64,000 bases of DNA from Streptomyces sp. f51 (GTDB taxonomy: Bacteria > Actinomycetota > Actinomycetes > Streptomycetales > Streptomycetaceae). Shown piece after piece: positions 40,823-50,416 of the stretch. The notes below the pieces were generated by a model that worked only from the letters and a program-made list of their open reading frames with translations, was not told the origin of the DNA and ran no database searches. Where the stretch lies: the NCBI RefSeq assembly GCF_037940415.1, contig NZ_CP149798.1:2104501-2168500 (forward strand). The letters run 5' to 3'. Each line of letters begins with the position of its first letter. Position 1 is the first letter of the stretch. Both the position numbers and the translations under genes were made by a program.

Positions 40823-43570
40823 GTGGCTCCCGGATCCGATCGCAACCCGATCATCATTGGCGGCCTTCCCAGCCAGGTCCCGGACTTCGACCCCGAGGAG
40901 ACTCAGGAGTGGCTCGACTCGCTCGACGCCGCCGTCGACGAGCGCGGCCGCGAGCGGGCCCGCTATCTGATGCTGCGGCTGATCGAGCGGGCCCGTGAGA
41001 AGCGCGTGGCCGTGCCCGAGATGCGCAGCACGGACTACGTCAACACGATCGCCACCAAGGACGAGCCGTTCTTCCCCGGCAACGAGGAGATCGAGCGCAA
41101 GGTCCTGAACGCGACCCGCTGGAACGCCGCCGTGATGGTGTCCAGGGCGCAGCGCCCCGGTATCGGGGTCGGCGGCCACATCGCGACCTTCGCCTCCTCG
41201 GCCTCGCTCTACGACGTCGGCTTCAACCACTTCTTCCGCGGCAAGGACGAGGGCGACGGCGGCGACCAGATCTTCTTCCAGGGGCACGCCTCGCCGGGCA
41301 TCTACGCCCGCGCGTTCCTCCTCGACCGGCTCTCCGAGCAGCAGCTCGACGCGTTCCGGCAGGAGAAGTCGAAGGCACCGTACGGACTGTCGTCGTACCC
41401 GCACCCGCGGCTGATGCCGGACTTCTGGGAGTTCCCGACCGTGTCGATGGGCCTCGGCCCGCTCGGCGCGATCTTCCAGGCGCGGATGAACCGCTACATG
41501 GAGGCGCGCGGTATCGCGGACACCTCCAAGTCCCACGTCTGGGCGTTCCTCGGCGACGGCGAGATGGACGAGCCGGAGTCGCTCGGCCAGCTGTCGATCG
41601 CCGCGCGCGAGGGCCTGGACAACCTGACCTTCGTCGTGAACTGCAACCTCCAGCGCCTCGACGGCCCGGTGCGCGGCAACGGCAAGATCATCCAGGAGCT
41701 GGAGTCGCAGTTCCGGGGCGCCGGCTGGAACGTGATCAAGCTGGTCTGGGACCGCACCTGGGACCCGCTGCTCGCGCAGGACCGCGACGGGGTGCTCGTC
41801 AACCGGCTGAACACCACGCCGGACGGCCAGTTCCAGACGTACGCCACGGAGACGGGCGCGTACATCCGCGACCACTTCTTCGGGGACGACCACCGGCTGC
41901 GCGCGATGGTCGAGAGCATGACCGACGACCAGATCCTGCACCTGGGGCGCGGCGGCCACGACCACAAGAAGATCTTCGCGGCGTTCTCGGCGGCCAAGGC
42001 GCACGCGGGCCAGCCGACGGTGATCCTGGCGCAGACGGTCAAGGGCTGGACGCTCGGCCCGAACTTCGAGGGCCGCAACGCCACGCACCAGATGAAGAAG
42101 CTGACGGTCGCCGACCTCAAGGGCTTCCGCGACCGGCTGCACCTGCCGATCTCCGACAAGGAGCTGGAGGACGGCGCGCCGCCGTACTACCACCCGGGCC
42201 GGAACTCGGAGGAGATCCAGTACATGCACGACCGCCGCAGGAGTCTCGGCGGGTACGTGCCCACGCGTGTCGTGCGTTCGAAGCCACTGGCCCTGCCCGA
42301 GGACAAGACGTACGCGAGCGTGAAGAAGGGTTCGGGTCAGCAGTCCATCGCCACGACCATGGCGTTCGTGCGGCTGCTCAAGGACCTCATGCGGGACAAG
42401 GAGATCGGCAAGCGCTTCGTGCTGATCGCGCCGGACGAGTACCGCACGTTCGGCATGGACTCGTTCTTCCCGAGCGCGAAGATCTACAACCCGCTCGGCC
42501 AGCAGTACGAGTCGGTGGACCGTGAGCTGCTGCTCGCGTACAAGGAGTCGCCGACCGGTCAGATGCTGCACGACGGCATCTCCGAGGCGGGCTGCACGGC
42601 CTCGCTGATCGCCGCGGGTTCGGCGTACGCCACGCACGGCGAGCCGCTGATCCCGGTGTACGTCTTCTACTCGATGTTCGGTTTCCAGCGGACGGGTGAC
42701 CAGTTCTGGCAGATGGCCGACCAGCTGGCGCGCGGTTTCGTCCTGGGCGCGACCGCGGGGCGGACGACGCTGACCGGTGAGGGCCTCCAGCACGCGGACG
42801 GCCACTCGCAGCTGCTCGCCTCCACGAACCCGGGCTGTGTCGCCTACGACCCGGCGTTCGGCTTCGAGATCGCGCACATCGTCCAGGACGGTCTGCGCCG
42901 TATGTACGGCTCCTCCGAGGAGCACCCGCACGGCGAGGACGTCTTCTACTACCTCACCGTCTACAACGAGCCGCTCCAGCACCCGGCGGAGCCGGAGAAC
43001 GTGGACGCGGAGGGCATCCTGAAGGGCCTCCACCGCTTCAGCGAGGGCACCTCGGGCACCATCCCCGCTCAGATCATGGCGTCCGGCATCGGCGTCACCT
43101 GGGCGCTGGAGGCGCAGCGGATCCTCGCCGAGGAGTGGAACGTGCGGGCCGACGTCTGGTCGGCGACCTCCTGGAACGAGCTGCGGCGCGAGGCGGTCGA
43201 GGTGGAGCGGCACAACCTGCTGCACCCGGAGGAGGAACAGCGCGTCCCGTACGTGACGCGGAAGCTGTCCTCCGCCCAGGGTCCGTTCGTGGCCGTCTCC
43301 GACTGGATGCGCTCGGTTCCCGACCAGATCTCCCGGTGGGTGCCCGGCACCTACCAGTCACTCGGCGCGGACGGCTTCGGCTTCGCGGACACGCGCGGCG
43401 CGGCCCGGCGCTTCTTCCACATCGACGCCCAGTCGATCGTGGTCGCGGTGCTGACCGAGCTGGCCCGTGAGGGCAAGGTCGACCGGTCGGTGCTGAAGCA
43501 GGCGGTCGACCGCTATCAGCTGCTCGACGTGCGGGCGGCCGACCCGGGCGCCGCGGGCGGCGACGCGTAG
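40823..43570 (+). CDS. aceE: Pyruvate dehydrogenase E1 component (homodimeric type)
   Basis: This 915-residue protein is the usual length for AceE. The thiamine-diphosphate motif is [20 protein letters not shown], continuing to VVNCN (about residues 240-275). The N-terminal [44 protein letters not shown] and the transketolase C-region ([22 protein letters not shown]) fit. It decarboxylates pyruvate for acetyl-CoA in the PDH complex. The GTG at 40823 has GAAGGAAC upstream. Confidence 0.97.
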   Translation: MAPGSDRNPIIIGGLPSQVPDFDPEETQEWLDSLDAAVDERGRERARYLMLRLIERAREKRVAVPEMRSTDYVNTIATKDEPFFPGNEEIERKVLNATRWNAAVMVSRAQRPGIGVGGHIATFASSASLYDVGFNHFFRGKDEGDGGDQIFFQGHASPGIYARAFLLDRLSEQQLDAFRQEKSKAPYGLSSYPHPRLMPDFWEFPTVSMGLGPLGAIFQARMNRYMEARGIADTSKSHVWAFLGDGEMDEPESLGQLSIAAREGLDNLTFVVNCNLQRLDGPVRGNGKIIQELESQFRGAGWNVIKLVWDRTWDPLLAQDRDGVLVNRLNTTPDGQFQTYATETGAYIRDHFFGDDHRLRAMVESMTDDQILHLGRGGHDHKKIFAAFSAAKAHAGQPTVILAQTVKGWTLGPNFEGRNATHQMKKLTVADLKGFRDRLHLPISDKELEDGAPPYYHPGRNSEEIQYMHDRRRSLGGYVPTRVVRSKPLALPEDKTYASVKKGSGQQSIATTMAFVRLLKDLMRDKEIGKRFVLIAPDEYRTFGMDSFFPSAKIYNPLGQQYESVDRELLLAYKESPTGQMLHDGISEAGCTASLIAAGSAYATHGEPLIPVYVFYSMFGFQRTGDQFWQMADQLARGFVLGATAGRTTLTGEGLQHADGHSQLLASTNPGCVAYDPAFGFEIAHIVQDGLRRMYGSSEEHPHGEDVFYYLTVYNEPLQHPAEPENVDAEGILKGLHRFSEGTSGTIPAQIMASGIGVTWALEAQRILAEEWNVRADVWSATSWNELRREAVEVERHNLLHPEEEQRVPYVTRKLSSAQGPFVAVSDWMRSVPDQISRWVPGTYQSLGADGFGFADTRGAARRFFHIDAQSIVVAVLTELAREGKVDRSVLKQAVDRYQLLDVRAADPGAAGGDA

Positions 43571-43646
43571 GCGGGAGCGGGGCGGGCGAGGGGGCGAGGG
43601 CCGTGGGCCCGCCGCCCCCTCGCCGTTTTCTTTCTACGATGCGGGC

Positions 43647-44426
43647 ATGAGCGAAGAATCGGCGCAGGCCCGTTGGGAGCTGCTGACGCAGCGGCCCCTG
43701 CTCGTCCTCGCGGTGGCGTTCGCCCTCGGGTACGCCGTGCCGATCGTGGACAACGACGCCGGCCGTCCGGTGACCCTGACCTGCACGCTGGTGGAGTGGG
43801 TCGTGTGGGGGGCCTTCGCCGTCGACTACCTGGTCCGCCTCGCGCTGGCCCGGGAGCGGCGCGCCTTCGTCCGCGGCCACTGGCTCGACCTGTGCGCCGT
43901 GATCCTGCCGATCCTCCAGCCGCTGCGGCTGCTGCGGCTGGTCTCCACGCTGATGCTGGTGGGGCGGCGCGCCCGGATGGCCTCGCAGATCCGGCTGACG
44001 ACGTACGTCGGCGGCGCGGTCGTCGGCCTGCTGATGTTCGGCTCGCTCGCCGTGCTGTCGGTGGAGCGCGACTCACCGAACGGGAACATCAAGACGCTGG
44101 GTGACGCGGTGTGGTGGTCGTTCACGACGATGACGACCGTGGGGTACGGCGATCACGCGCCGACAACAGGGATGGGCCGTGTCATCGCGGTGGGCCTGAT
44201 GCTGTCGGGGATCGCCCTGCTCGGTGTGGTCACCGCGAACATCGCCGCCTGGTTCATCTCCCGGTTCGACAAGGACGACGTGGAGGAGCGGCGCCAGACC
44301 GCGGCGATCGAGGAGCTCGCGGCGCAGGTGCAGGCACTGCGGGCCGAGGTCGCCGCGCTCTCCTGCGTCCCGGGGATCCTGCCGCACCCCGTGTCGGCGG
44401 GGTCGGAGGAACACTCCCCCGGCTGA
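43647..44426 (+). CDS. Voltage-gated-type potassium channel
   Basis: This 259-residue protein has about six spans. The selectivity filter TMTTVGYGDHAP lies near residue 162 between the last two, and an S4-like region LQPLRLLRLVSTLMLVGRRARM carries regularly spaced arginines. The C-terminus is a short coiled coil (RRQTAAIEELAAQVQALRAEVAAL) for tetramer assembly. A TACGAT box ends 6 nt before the ATG, so it is probably leaderless. Confidence 0.93.
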   Translation: MSEESAQARWELLTQRPLLVLAVAFALGYAVPIVDNDAGRPVTLTCTLVEWVVWGAFAVDYLVRLALARERRAFVRGHWLDLCAVILPILQPLRLLRLVSTLMLVGRRARMASQIRLTTYVGGAVVGLLMFGSLAVLSVERDSPNGNIKTLGDAVWWSFTTMTTVGYGDHAPTTGMGRVIAVGLMLSGIALLGVVTANIAAWFISRFDKDDVEERRQTAAIEELAAQVQALRAEVAALSCVPGILPHPVSAGSEEHSPG

Positions 44427-44429
44427 CGG

Positions 44430-44473
44430 CCGTGGGCCCGCGCACCGCTCGGGAGCGGTGCGCGGGCCCACGG
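44430..44473. terminator. Bidirectional hairpin terminator
   Basis: Perfect 20-bp arms (44430-44449 and 44454-44473) with a 4-nt CGGG loop lie between the convergent channel and small-membrane-protein genes. Confidence 0.9.
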
Positions 44474-44495
44474 GTGCGGGGCGTCAAGGCCGGTG

Positions 44496-44795
44496 TCAGA
44501 GCAGGCCGTTGCCCGGTCCGCCGCCCAGCCAGATGATCGCCAGGAGGGTGTCTATCGCTCCCAGCACCAGGGCTATCAGGGCCGGCACCGGGCCCGATCC
44601 GGTCCAGCGGCGGCCCATGGCGAGCCATCCGCAGACCATCGCGGCCGGCCCGAGGACGATGCCCAGTGCGAAGAAGCCGGCCACCGCGCACACGGTGCCG
44701 ATGATCCCCAGGGTCGCGCTGTCCGGCCCGGTCCGTGATCCTGTACGGCCACGTGAACGGGGGTACCTGCGCGTACCGTTTCCGAAGCCCGCCAT
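44496..44795 (-). CDS. Small DUF4190-like membrane protein
   Basis: This 99-residue protein has a basic N-terminus (RRYPRSRGRTGSRTG) and two strong spans: ATLGIIGTVCAVAGFFALGIVLG and ALIALVLGAIDTLLAIIWLGG. The layout fits DUF4190. Three near-identical start codons (44801, 44798, 44795) lie in a row; 44795 has the best spacing to CAGGAG. Function is unknown. Confidence 0.75.
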   Translation of the reverse strand: MAGFGNGTRRYPRSRGRTGSRTGPDSATLGIIGTVCAVAGFFALGIVLGPAAMVCGWLAMGRRWTGSGPVPALIALVLGAIDTLLAIIWLGGGPGNGLL

Positions 44796-44915
44796 CATCA
44801 ACTCCTGAACTCCCGTGACCTGTCGGTCGGTTCGGGTCGATGGACCGGGTACCCCCGTTTCACGCTGGCAGACCCGCCCGTTGCCCGGGCGGGTCCGTCA
44901 CGGAGGCGGGAGGCG

Positions 44916-46535
44916 TCAGATGTGACCGACGCCCGCGCCCGCCTCGGCGTTCTCGCCGCGCTTGGTGAGCAGCGCGACGAAGACGGCCACGACGGCGACC
45001 ACGGCGGCGACGAGGCACGCGAGGCTCATGCCGGAGATGAACGTGTCGTGCGCGACCACCGAGATCTTCGCCGCTATCGCCTCCGGCGTGCCCTTGGCCA
45101 CCGGCGCCGCGCCCTGCTGCACGGCCTGCGAGGCCAGGGCCTCCTGCGCGTCGGTGAGCTTGGGCAGGCCGGCCGCGACCCAGTTGCCCGCGAGGTCGTT
45201 GTCGACCTTCGAGGCCATCACGGCGCCCAGGACGGCCGTGCCGAGGCTGCCGCCGATCTGCATGGCGGCCTGCTGGAGACCGCCGGCGACACCGGAGAGC
45301 TCCATCGGGGCGTTGCCGACGATGACCTCGGTGGCGCCGACCATGACCGGCGCGAGGCCGAAGCCGAGGAGCGCGAACCAGATGGACATCAGGCCGCTGG
45401 AGGTGTCGGCCTTCAGCGTCGACATGCCGTACATGGCGATCGCGGTGGCCGCCATGCCGCTGGCGAGCGGGATGCGCGGGCCGAGCTTGGTGATGGCCAG
45501 GCCCGCGAGCGGGGAGCCGACGATCATCATGCCGGTGAGCGGGAGCAGGTGCAGGCCCGCGTCGACCGGGCTCATGCCGTGCACGTTCTGGAGGTAGAAC
45601 GTCACGAAGAACAGGCCGCCCATGAAGGCGATGGCCATGAGCACCATCAGCACCACACCCGCCGAGAGCGGGACGGAGCGGAAGAGGCCGAGCGGGATCA
45701 GCGGCTCCTTCACGCGGGTCTCCCAGAAGGAGAACAGCCCGAAGCCGAGGACGGACAGACCGATGAAGAGCCAGGTCTTGCCGTCGCCCCAGCCCCAGGA
45801 CGGGGCCTTGATCAAGGCCCACACCAGGCAGAACATCGCGCCGGACAGCAGCACGATGCCAAGGATGTCGAAGGAGCGCGGGGCGTTCTCGGCGCGGTGG
45901 TCCAGCAGGATCAGCAGGCCGAGCGTGAGGGCGATCAGGCCGACGGGCACGTTGATGAAGAACACCGACTGCCAGCTGACGTGCTGGACGAGCAGACCGC
46001 CGAGGATCGGGCCGCCCGCGGTGGAGGCGCCGATGACCATGCCCCAGATGCCGATGGCCATGTTCAGCTTCTCGGCCGGGAAGGTCGCGCGGAGCAGGCC
46101 GAGCGCGGCCGGCATGAGCAGCGCGCCGAACAGGCCCTGGAAGACGCGGAAGGTGACCACGAGGGCGATGGTGTGCGACAGGCCGATCGCGCCGGACGCG
46201 GCGGCGAAGCCGGTCACACCGATCAGGAAGGTCTGCCGGTGGCCGAAGCGGTCGCCGAGCTTGCCCGCGGTGATGAGGGAGACCGCGAGGGCGAGGAAGT
46301 AGGCGTTGGTGATCCACTGGACGTCGGCGAAGGTGGCGCCGAGGTCCTTGGCGATGGCCGGGTTGGCGATGGCCACGATGGTGCCGTCGAGGGCCACCAT
46401 CATCACCCCGACCGCGACGGTGATGAGGGTGAACCAGGGGTGGCCTCGCAGGCCCCGGGCGGGAGCGCCGTCCGCCGGGGCGGCGGGTGCCTCGCCCCCC
46501 TGTCCCGTCGTCTCGATGGTGGTCTGACTAGTCAT
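44916..46535 (-). CDS. MFS exporter, DHA2 (EmrB/QacA) family
   Basis: This 539-residue, 14-span transporter has the N-terminal VGVMMVALDGTIVAIANPAIAKDL, motif A GKLGDRFGHRQTFLIG, and motif C near VIGASTAGGPILGGLLVQHVSWQSVFFINVPVG. It exports hydrophobic drugs with protons. It is divergent from the TetR gene at 46657, the usual repressor pairing. A TAGCCT box ends 7 nt before the ATG at 46535. Confidence 0.95.
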   Translation of the reverse strand: MTSQTTIETTGQGGEAPAAPADGAPARGLRGHPWFTLITVAVGVMMVALDGTIVAIANPAIAKDLGATFADVQWITNAYFLALAVSLITAGKLGDRFGHRQTFLIGVTGFAAASGAIGLSHTIALVVTFRVFQGLFGALLMPAALGLLRATFPAEKLNMAIGIWGMVIGASTAGGPILGGLLVQHVSWQSVFFINVPVGLIALTLGLLILLDHRAENAPRSFDILGIVLLSGAMFCLVWALIKAPSWGWGDGKTWLFIGLSVLGFGLFSFWETRVKEPLIPLGLFRSVPLSAGVVLMVLMAIAFMGGLFFVTFYLQNVHGMSPVDAGLHLLPLTGMMIVGSPLAGLAITKLGPRIPLASGMAATAIAMYGMSTLKADTSSGLMSIWFALLGFGLAPVMVGATEVIVGNAPMELSGVAGGLQQAAMQIGGSLGTAVLGAVMASKVDNDLAGNWVAAGLPKLTDAQEALASQAVQQGAAPVAKGTPEAIAAKISVVAHDTFISGMSLACLVAAVVAVVAVFVALLTKRGENAEAGAGVGHI

Positions 46536-46542
46536 GCGCGGG

Positions 46543-46599
46543 AGGCTAGTGACAGCCACTGACAATTGACAAACCGATTCACAAGTCGGTAACTGTCAC
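46543..46599. promoter_or_regulatory. Exporter promoter and candidate TetR operator
   Basis: On the minus strand: -35 TTGTCA (46572-46567), 18-bp spacer, -10 TAGCCT (46548-46543). Directly upstream lies ACCGATTCACAAGTCGGT (46573-46590), a 7-bp inverted repeat with one mismatch. A wider pair, GTGACAG (46549-46555) and CTGTCAC (46593-46599), is centred on it. The TetR protein probably binds here. Confidence 0.55.
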
Positions 46600-46656
46600 G
46601 TCACTCACAGATAGGCTGAACTGGGCGAACTGTTGGCGAAGGAGAAGTGCGGCACC

Positions 46657-47322
46657 ATGACGGACACGGTCCCCCCGGCTCACGCGCCGCGTCCCGGGCT
46701 GCGGGAACGCAAGAAGCAGCGCACCCGGGACGCTCTGCTGCGGGCCGCCCTCGAACTGTTCACCTCGCAGGGGTACGAGCGGACCACCGTCGACGAGATC
46801 GCCGAGGCCGTCGACGTCTCCCAGCGCACCTTCTTCCGCTACTTCGCCGGCAAGGAGGACGCCGCCCTGTTCCTCCAGCGGCTCACCGAGTCGCATTTCA
46901 TCGCCGCGGTGCGCGAACGACCGGCCCACGAGGCCCCGTTGGAGGCGCTGCGCCGTGCGGTCCTGGAGAGCTGGGACACCATCGGCGAGGCGATCGAGGA
47001 GGTGGTGCCCATCGAACTGCACATGCGCACCTACCGGTTGATCGAGTCGACTCCCGCGCTGCTCGCCGTGCATCTGCGCCGCTCCGAGGAGATCGAGGAG
47101 GAGATCGCGCGGCTCATCGCCGACCGCGAGGGCCTCGACGTGGACACGGACCCGCGCCCGCGCATCGCGGTCGCGGTGTTCGGCGGCGTGATGCGGGTCA
47201 CGGGCCGCATGTGGGGCGCGGGCGAGGACACCAGCGTCGAGGCGATCCGCGAGCTGACCGCGGCCTATCTCGACCATGTGGGGCCCGCGTTGGCGGAGAA
47301 GTGGGACACCGCACCGCGGTGA
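46657..47322 (+). CDS. TetR-family repressor
   Basis: This 221-residue protein has the TetR helix-turn-helix at residues 18-64 (TRDALLRAALELFTSQGYERTTVDEIAEAVDVSQRTFFRYFAGKE) and a C-terminal ligand domain. It is divergent from the DHA2 exporter and probably represses it and itself. The ATG at 46657 has GAAGGAGAAG upstream. Confidence 0.93.
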   Translation: MTDTVPPAHAPRPGLRERKKQRTRDALLRAALELFTSQGYERTTVDEIAEAVDVSQRTFFRYFAGKEDAALFLQRLTESHFIAAVRERPAHEAPLEALRRAVLESWDTIGEAIEEVVPIELHMRTYRLIESTPALLAVHLRRSEEIEEEIARLIADREGLDVDTDPRPRIAVAVFGGVMRVTGRMWGAGEDTSVEAIRELTAAYLDHVGPALAEKWDTAPR

Positions 47323-47639
47323 CGACGGGTGACGTCGCGTGACTCTTCGTGACGTCACGTCACCTCGGGGCGGTCCGCACCCCTCGTACGGAACCTCGCG
47401 CACACCCGCGCTCGTTGTTACGGATGACACCCGGCGAGTTGTTCCGCGAGGGACTCCACGGAATCACAACACCCCCATACGCAGCGTCACATATCGCACA
47501 CGCGTAGCAGAAATGTCCGTACACAGTGTGACCATTTAACTCAAACTGAACCCGGTTTGCCCCAATCACCCCATCAGAAACGTGATCCCAGTCACTCGTT
47601 TAACGGGAGGCTCCCCACTTCTCCTAGGGTGTCCTCTCA
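47323..47639. other. Intergenic region upstream of the DUF1023 gene
   Basis: No gene is seen. The right third holds GTGATCCCAGTCAC (47582-47595), a perfect match to the Streptomyces Crp pattern GTG-N6-GNCAC. It is followed by a TAGGGT box (47625-47630) 9 nt before the GTG start. Confidence 0.5.
47582..47595. promoter_or_regulatory. Candidate Crp binding site
   Basis: GTGATCCCAGTCAC fits the actinobacterial Crp consensus and lies 44 bp before the start of the DUF1023 hydrolase gene, close to the -35 region. Binding is inferred. Confidence 0.45.
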
Positions 47640-48848
47640 GTGACTTCCTTCGACACCACCCCCCAACTCAACGTCTGGCGCGCACTGCTCGCGCTGGCCG
47701 TGGTGTTCGTGATGCTGGCCACCAGTGGCTGGACCGCGATCCACAGCCACCGCGCAGCCTCGGCGCTCCAGGCGTCCCGCTCCGCGTGGGCGCACGGCAG
47801 CGTGGCCGGACACCGGCTGCCCGCCCTCGACTCCGATCCGGCTCTGCTGGCCCAGTTCTTCACCACGCTCGACGCGCACCAGCGTTCACGGCTCGCCCAC
47901 CGCTATCCGCTCGCGGTCGGCAACATGAACGGGGCGCCGGTGACCCTGCGCTACGCGGCGAACCGGGTCGCGCTCAAGCACGAACGCGCGGTCGAACGCG
48001 GGCGCATGCACGACGACCGGCTCTCCTCCGCCGGCCACTACGACGCGGGCCGCCGGATGCACCGCTACGACGCGCTGCTGGACAAGGGCCGCAAGATCCT
48101 CGCCTTCGACCCCAACGGCTCGGGCCGGGTCGCGGAGGTCTTCGGCGACCTCGACACGGCCCGCCGCGTCTCGGTCGTGGTCCCCGGTGTCGACACCGAC
48201 CTGCTCACCTTCCAGCGCACGTACAAGCAGTACTCGGCACCCGTGGGCATGGCGGGCGCGCTGTACCGCGAGGAGCGCTCGGCTGACCCCGCCGCGCGTA
48301 CGGCCGTGATCGCGTGGGCGGACTACACGGCGCCCAGCGGTCTCGGCATCGACTCGGCCACCGCCATGCGGGCCGAGGAGGGCGCGGTGCGGCTGAACGC
48401 GCTGGTGCGGGCGCTGCCCGGCGGCTCGCAGGTGGCGCTGTACTGCCACAGCTACGGCTCGGTCCTGTGCGGGGTGGCCGCTTCCTCGCTGCCCTCCAGG
48501 GTCTCCGACATAGCCGTGGCGGGAAGCCCCGGCATGCGGGCGGCCCGGGCGGCGAACCTGCACACCACCGCCCGGGTCTGGGCGATGCGCGACGCGGACG
48601 ACTGGATCCAGGACGTACCGCACATGGAGGTCGGGGGCCTCGGGCACGGAGCGGACCCGGTGTCGAAGGGGTTCGGGGCACGTGTGCTGTCCGCCGAGGG
48701 CGCGAAGGGCCACGCCGGCTACTTCCAGCCGGGCACGGAGAGTCTCCGCAACTTTGCGGAGATCGGGATCGGCGCGTACCGCAATGTCAGCTGCGCGCGC
48801 GACGACGACGCCTGCCGGACGGGTTTGTCCGCCGGTACGTCGGCCTGA
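47640..48848 (+). CDS. DUF1023 alpha/beta-hydrolase, membrane-anchored
   Basis: This 402-residue protein has an N-terminal span (RALLALAVVFVMLATSGWTA, residues 14-33) that anchors it outside. The C-terminal half is a DUF1023 alpha/beta-hydrolase: VSVVVPGVDTDLLTF, then the nucleophile elbow VALYCHSYGSVLCGVAASS (H-S-Y-G-S), a later Asp in ADDWIQDVPH and a His in EGAKGHAGYF. It is probably an extracellular esterase or lipase. The GTG start is at 47640. Confidence 0.88.
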   Translation: MTSFDTTPQLNVWRALLALAVVFVMLATSGWTAIHSHRAASALQASRSAWAHGSVAGHRLPALDSDPALLAQFFTTLDAHQRSRLAHRYPLAVGNMNGAPVTLRYAANRVALKHERAVERGRMHDDRLSSAGHYDAGRRMHRYDALLDKGRKILAFDPNGSGRVAEVFGDLDTARRVSVVVPGVDTDLLTFQRTYKQYSAPVGMAGALYREERSADPAARTAVIAWADYTAPSGLGIDSATAMRAEEGAVRLNALVRALPGGSQVALYCHSYGSVLCGVAASSLPSRVSDIAVAGSPGMRAARAANLHTTARVWAMRDADDWIQDVPHMEVGGLGHGADPVSKGFGARVLSAEGAKGHAGYFQPGTESLRNFAEIGIGAYRNVSCARDDDACRTGLSAGTSA

Positions 48849-48923
48849 CGCGCGTAGAGGACGAAGAACTGCGGTCCGCCCAGAGAGGCGACGGAGGCTT
48901 GCGTGCCGCATACGATGGCCCGC

Positions 48924-49778
48924 ATGGGTGACGTACTGGCCGGTTTTCATGCCGCCTGGGAGTTCGAGTCCGACTCCGTGCTCATCCGCTTCGAACGGGG
49001 GATCCGCACACCGAAGCTGTTCCAGGCGCTCGGTGAACGCCGTATCCCCCTGGAGGCGATCTCGGCGGTGACGCTGGCGCCGGGGAAGCGAGGCACGGTC
49101 GTTCTGCGTGCGGTGCCGCGGCCCGGCGCCGATCCGCTGATGGAGGCGGCCGCGGGACAGCTCAAGGAAGGGTGCGATCCGTACCGGCTGGTGCTGCCGG
49201 CCGACCGCGAGACGCTCGCGGAGTACTACGCGGACGAGCTGCGCGGCCGGATCACGACGGACGACGAGCCCGCCGAGCGTTTTCTCGTGAAGCCGCCCGA
49301 GCGGCCGCTGGTCTTCAAGGCCTACGACGGGAAGGCGTCCTTCGACGGCAAGACGGTGTCCTTCCGCTGGTTCAGGACGGGCGCGTCCTCGGCGAAGTGG
49401 AAGGCCGGCGACCAGACGTTCCCGGTCTCCGCGCTGTGCGGGGTCGAGTGGCGCTCCCCCGAGGTGTTCGAGGGCCATCTGCGGCTGCTGCGGCGGGATC
49501 CCGCGCCGGCGCATCCCGCGCAGGCGGACCAGGACCCCGCGGCCGTCGTCTTCGGGCTCGGGTACGGGCCCGTCCACGAGTCGCTGCCGTTCGCGGCGGC
49601 CGTGCTCGCCGCCTCGCGCTCCGCGAGTCCCGCGCCCGCGGTCGCCGCTCCCGTGCCGCACCGCGACCCGGCCGACATCGCCGAACGGATCCGGCATCTC
49701 GGGGAACTGCACGAGGCCGGGCTCGTCACGGACGAGGAGTTCTCCTTCAAGAAGGCGGAACTGCTCGCCCAGCTGTAG
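48924..49778 (+). CDS. DUF4429 protein with C-terminal SHOCT motif
   Basis: This 284-residue protein has two DUF4429 repeats (residues 1-120 and 130-215; ISAVTLAPGKRGTVVLRAV) and a SHOCT tail, IAERIRHLGELHEAGLVTDEEFSFKKAELLAQL. It probably has a PH-like fold; the role is unknown. A TACGAT box (48911-48916) ends 7 nt before the ATG, supporting a leaderless start here rather than 48903. Confidence 0.88.
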   Translation: MGDVLAGFHAAWEFESDSVLIRFERGIRTPKLFQALGERRIPLEAISAVTLAPGKRGTVVLRAVPRPGADPLMEAAAGQLKEGCDPYRLVLPADRETLAEYYADELRGRITTDDEPAERFLVKPPERPLVFKAYDGKASFDGKTVSFRWFRTGASSAKWKAGDQTFPVSALCGVEWRSPEVFEGHLRLLRRDPAPAHPAQADQDPAAVVFGLGYGPVHESLPFAAAVLAASRSASPAPAVAAPVPHRDPADIAERIRHLGELHEAGLVTDEEFSFKKAELLAQL

Positions 49779-49832
49779 CGGGCCGGCACCCGGGGGCGCC
49801 GGCCACACCCGTCCGCGGGCCGGACCGTCCGC

Positions 49833-49867
49833 CCTCGGAGCCGTCCTTTGTCAGGACCGCTCCGAGG
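49833..49867. terminator. Hairpin between DUF4429 and MerR genes
   Basis: CCTCGGAGC (49833-49841) pairs with 49859-49867 and GTCCT with AGGAC inside, with one C/C mismatch. The MerR stop codon lies inside the hairpin. A GGCCGGC/GCCGGCC pair at 49781-49804 is a second hairpin after the DUF4429 stop. Confidence 0.7.
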
Positions 49868-50321
49868 CGAGGGCACGGCTCGCGTCCCCGTAGAAGCCGA
49901 TCTTCCGGTCGAGCACGGCCAGCGTGTCCTGGAGTTCCGCGATCCGGGCCCGGACGTCCCGGCGGGTGGCCTCCAGGAGCTCGTAGCGGTCCATGTACGT
50001 GTGGTCGCCGGCGCGCACCATCTCCGCGTAGCGGACCATGTCGGCGACCGGCATACCGGTGAGACGGAGCTTGCCGACGAGGCCGAGCCAGTCCAGGTCG
50101 CGGTTGCTGTAGCGGCGCTGGCCGGTGTGCGAGCGGTCGATGTGCGGCATGAGGCCGATGCGCTCGTACCAGCGCAGGGTGTGCGCGCTGAGGCCGGTGA
50201 AGGCGACGACCTCGCTGATCGTGTAGTTGTCCCGGCCGTCGGGGCGCCGCGGTTCCCGCTCGGGAGGCTCGGCGCAGGTGTCGGTCCCGGTGGCCTCGGC
50301 TGTGGTCTCCATCACCGTCAT
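49851..50321 (-). CDS. MerR-family regulator
   Basis: This 156-residue protein has the MerR winged helix YTISEVVAFTGLSAHTLRWYERIGLMPHIDRSHTGQRRYSNRDLDWLGLVGKLRLTGMPVADM (residues 32-95) and a dimerising coiled coil. The C-terminus lacks the Cys cluster of metal sensors, so the signal is probably organic. The gene has a MerR-type 19-bp spaced promoter directly before the ATG and is divergent from the GNAT gene. Confidence 0.93.
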   Translation of the reverse strand: MTVMETTAEATGTDTCAEPPEREPRRPDGRDNYTISEVVAFTGLSAHTLRWYERIGLMPHIDRSHTGQRRYSNRDLDWLGLVGKLRLTGMPVADMVRYAEMVRAGDHTYMDRYELLEATRRDVRARIAELQDTLAVLDRKIGFYGDASRALASERS

Positions 50322-50327
50322 GCCCCC

Positions 50328-50358
50328 ACGCTAAAACCTTGGAGTGCACTCCAGGCAA
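50328..50358 (-). promoter_or_regulatory. MerR-type promoter with 19-bp spacer and palindrome
   Basis: On the minus strand: TTGCCT (50358-50353), a 19-bp spacer, TAGCGT (50333-50328), then 6 nt to the ATG. The spacer holds GGAGTGCACTCC (50341-50352), a perfect 12-bp palindrome. The long spacer is the hallmark of MerR-controlled promoters that need DNA untwisting. Confidence 0.8.
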
Positions 50359-50416
50359 GCCGAACCGGCCGAAAATGCCGGGACATGGCCGGGAGGTGCT
50401 GGCTACCGTGCCGATC

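Noticed and set aside
40553..43225. A minus-strand open frame of 890 codons opposite aceE
   Set aside because: aceE is certain from its thiamine-diphosphate motif and length; the opposite frame is a codon-bias artefact.
47886..49808. A minus-strand open frame of 640 codons
   Set aside because: It lies across two recognised plus-strand genes (DUF1023 and DUF4429) and has no domain.
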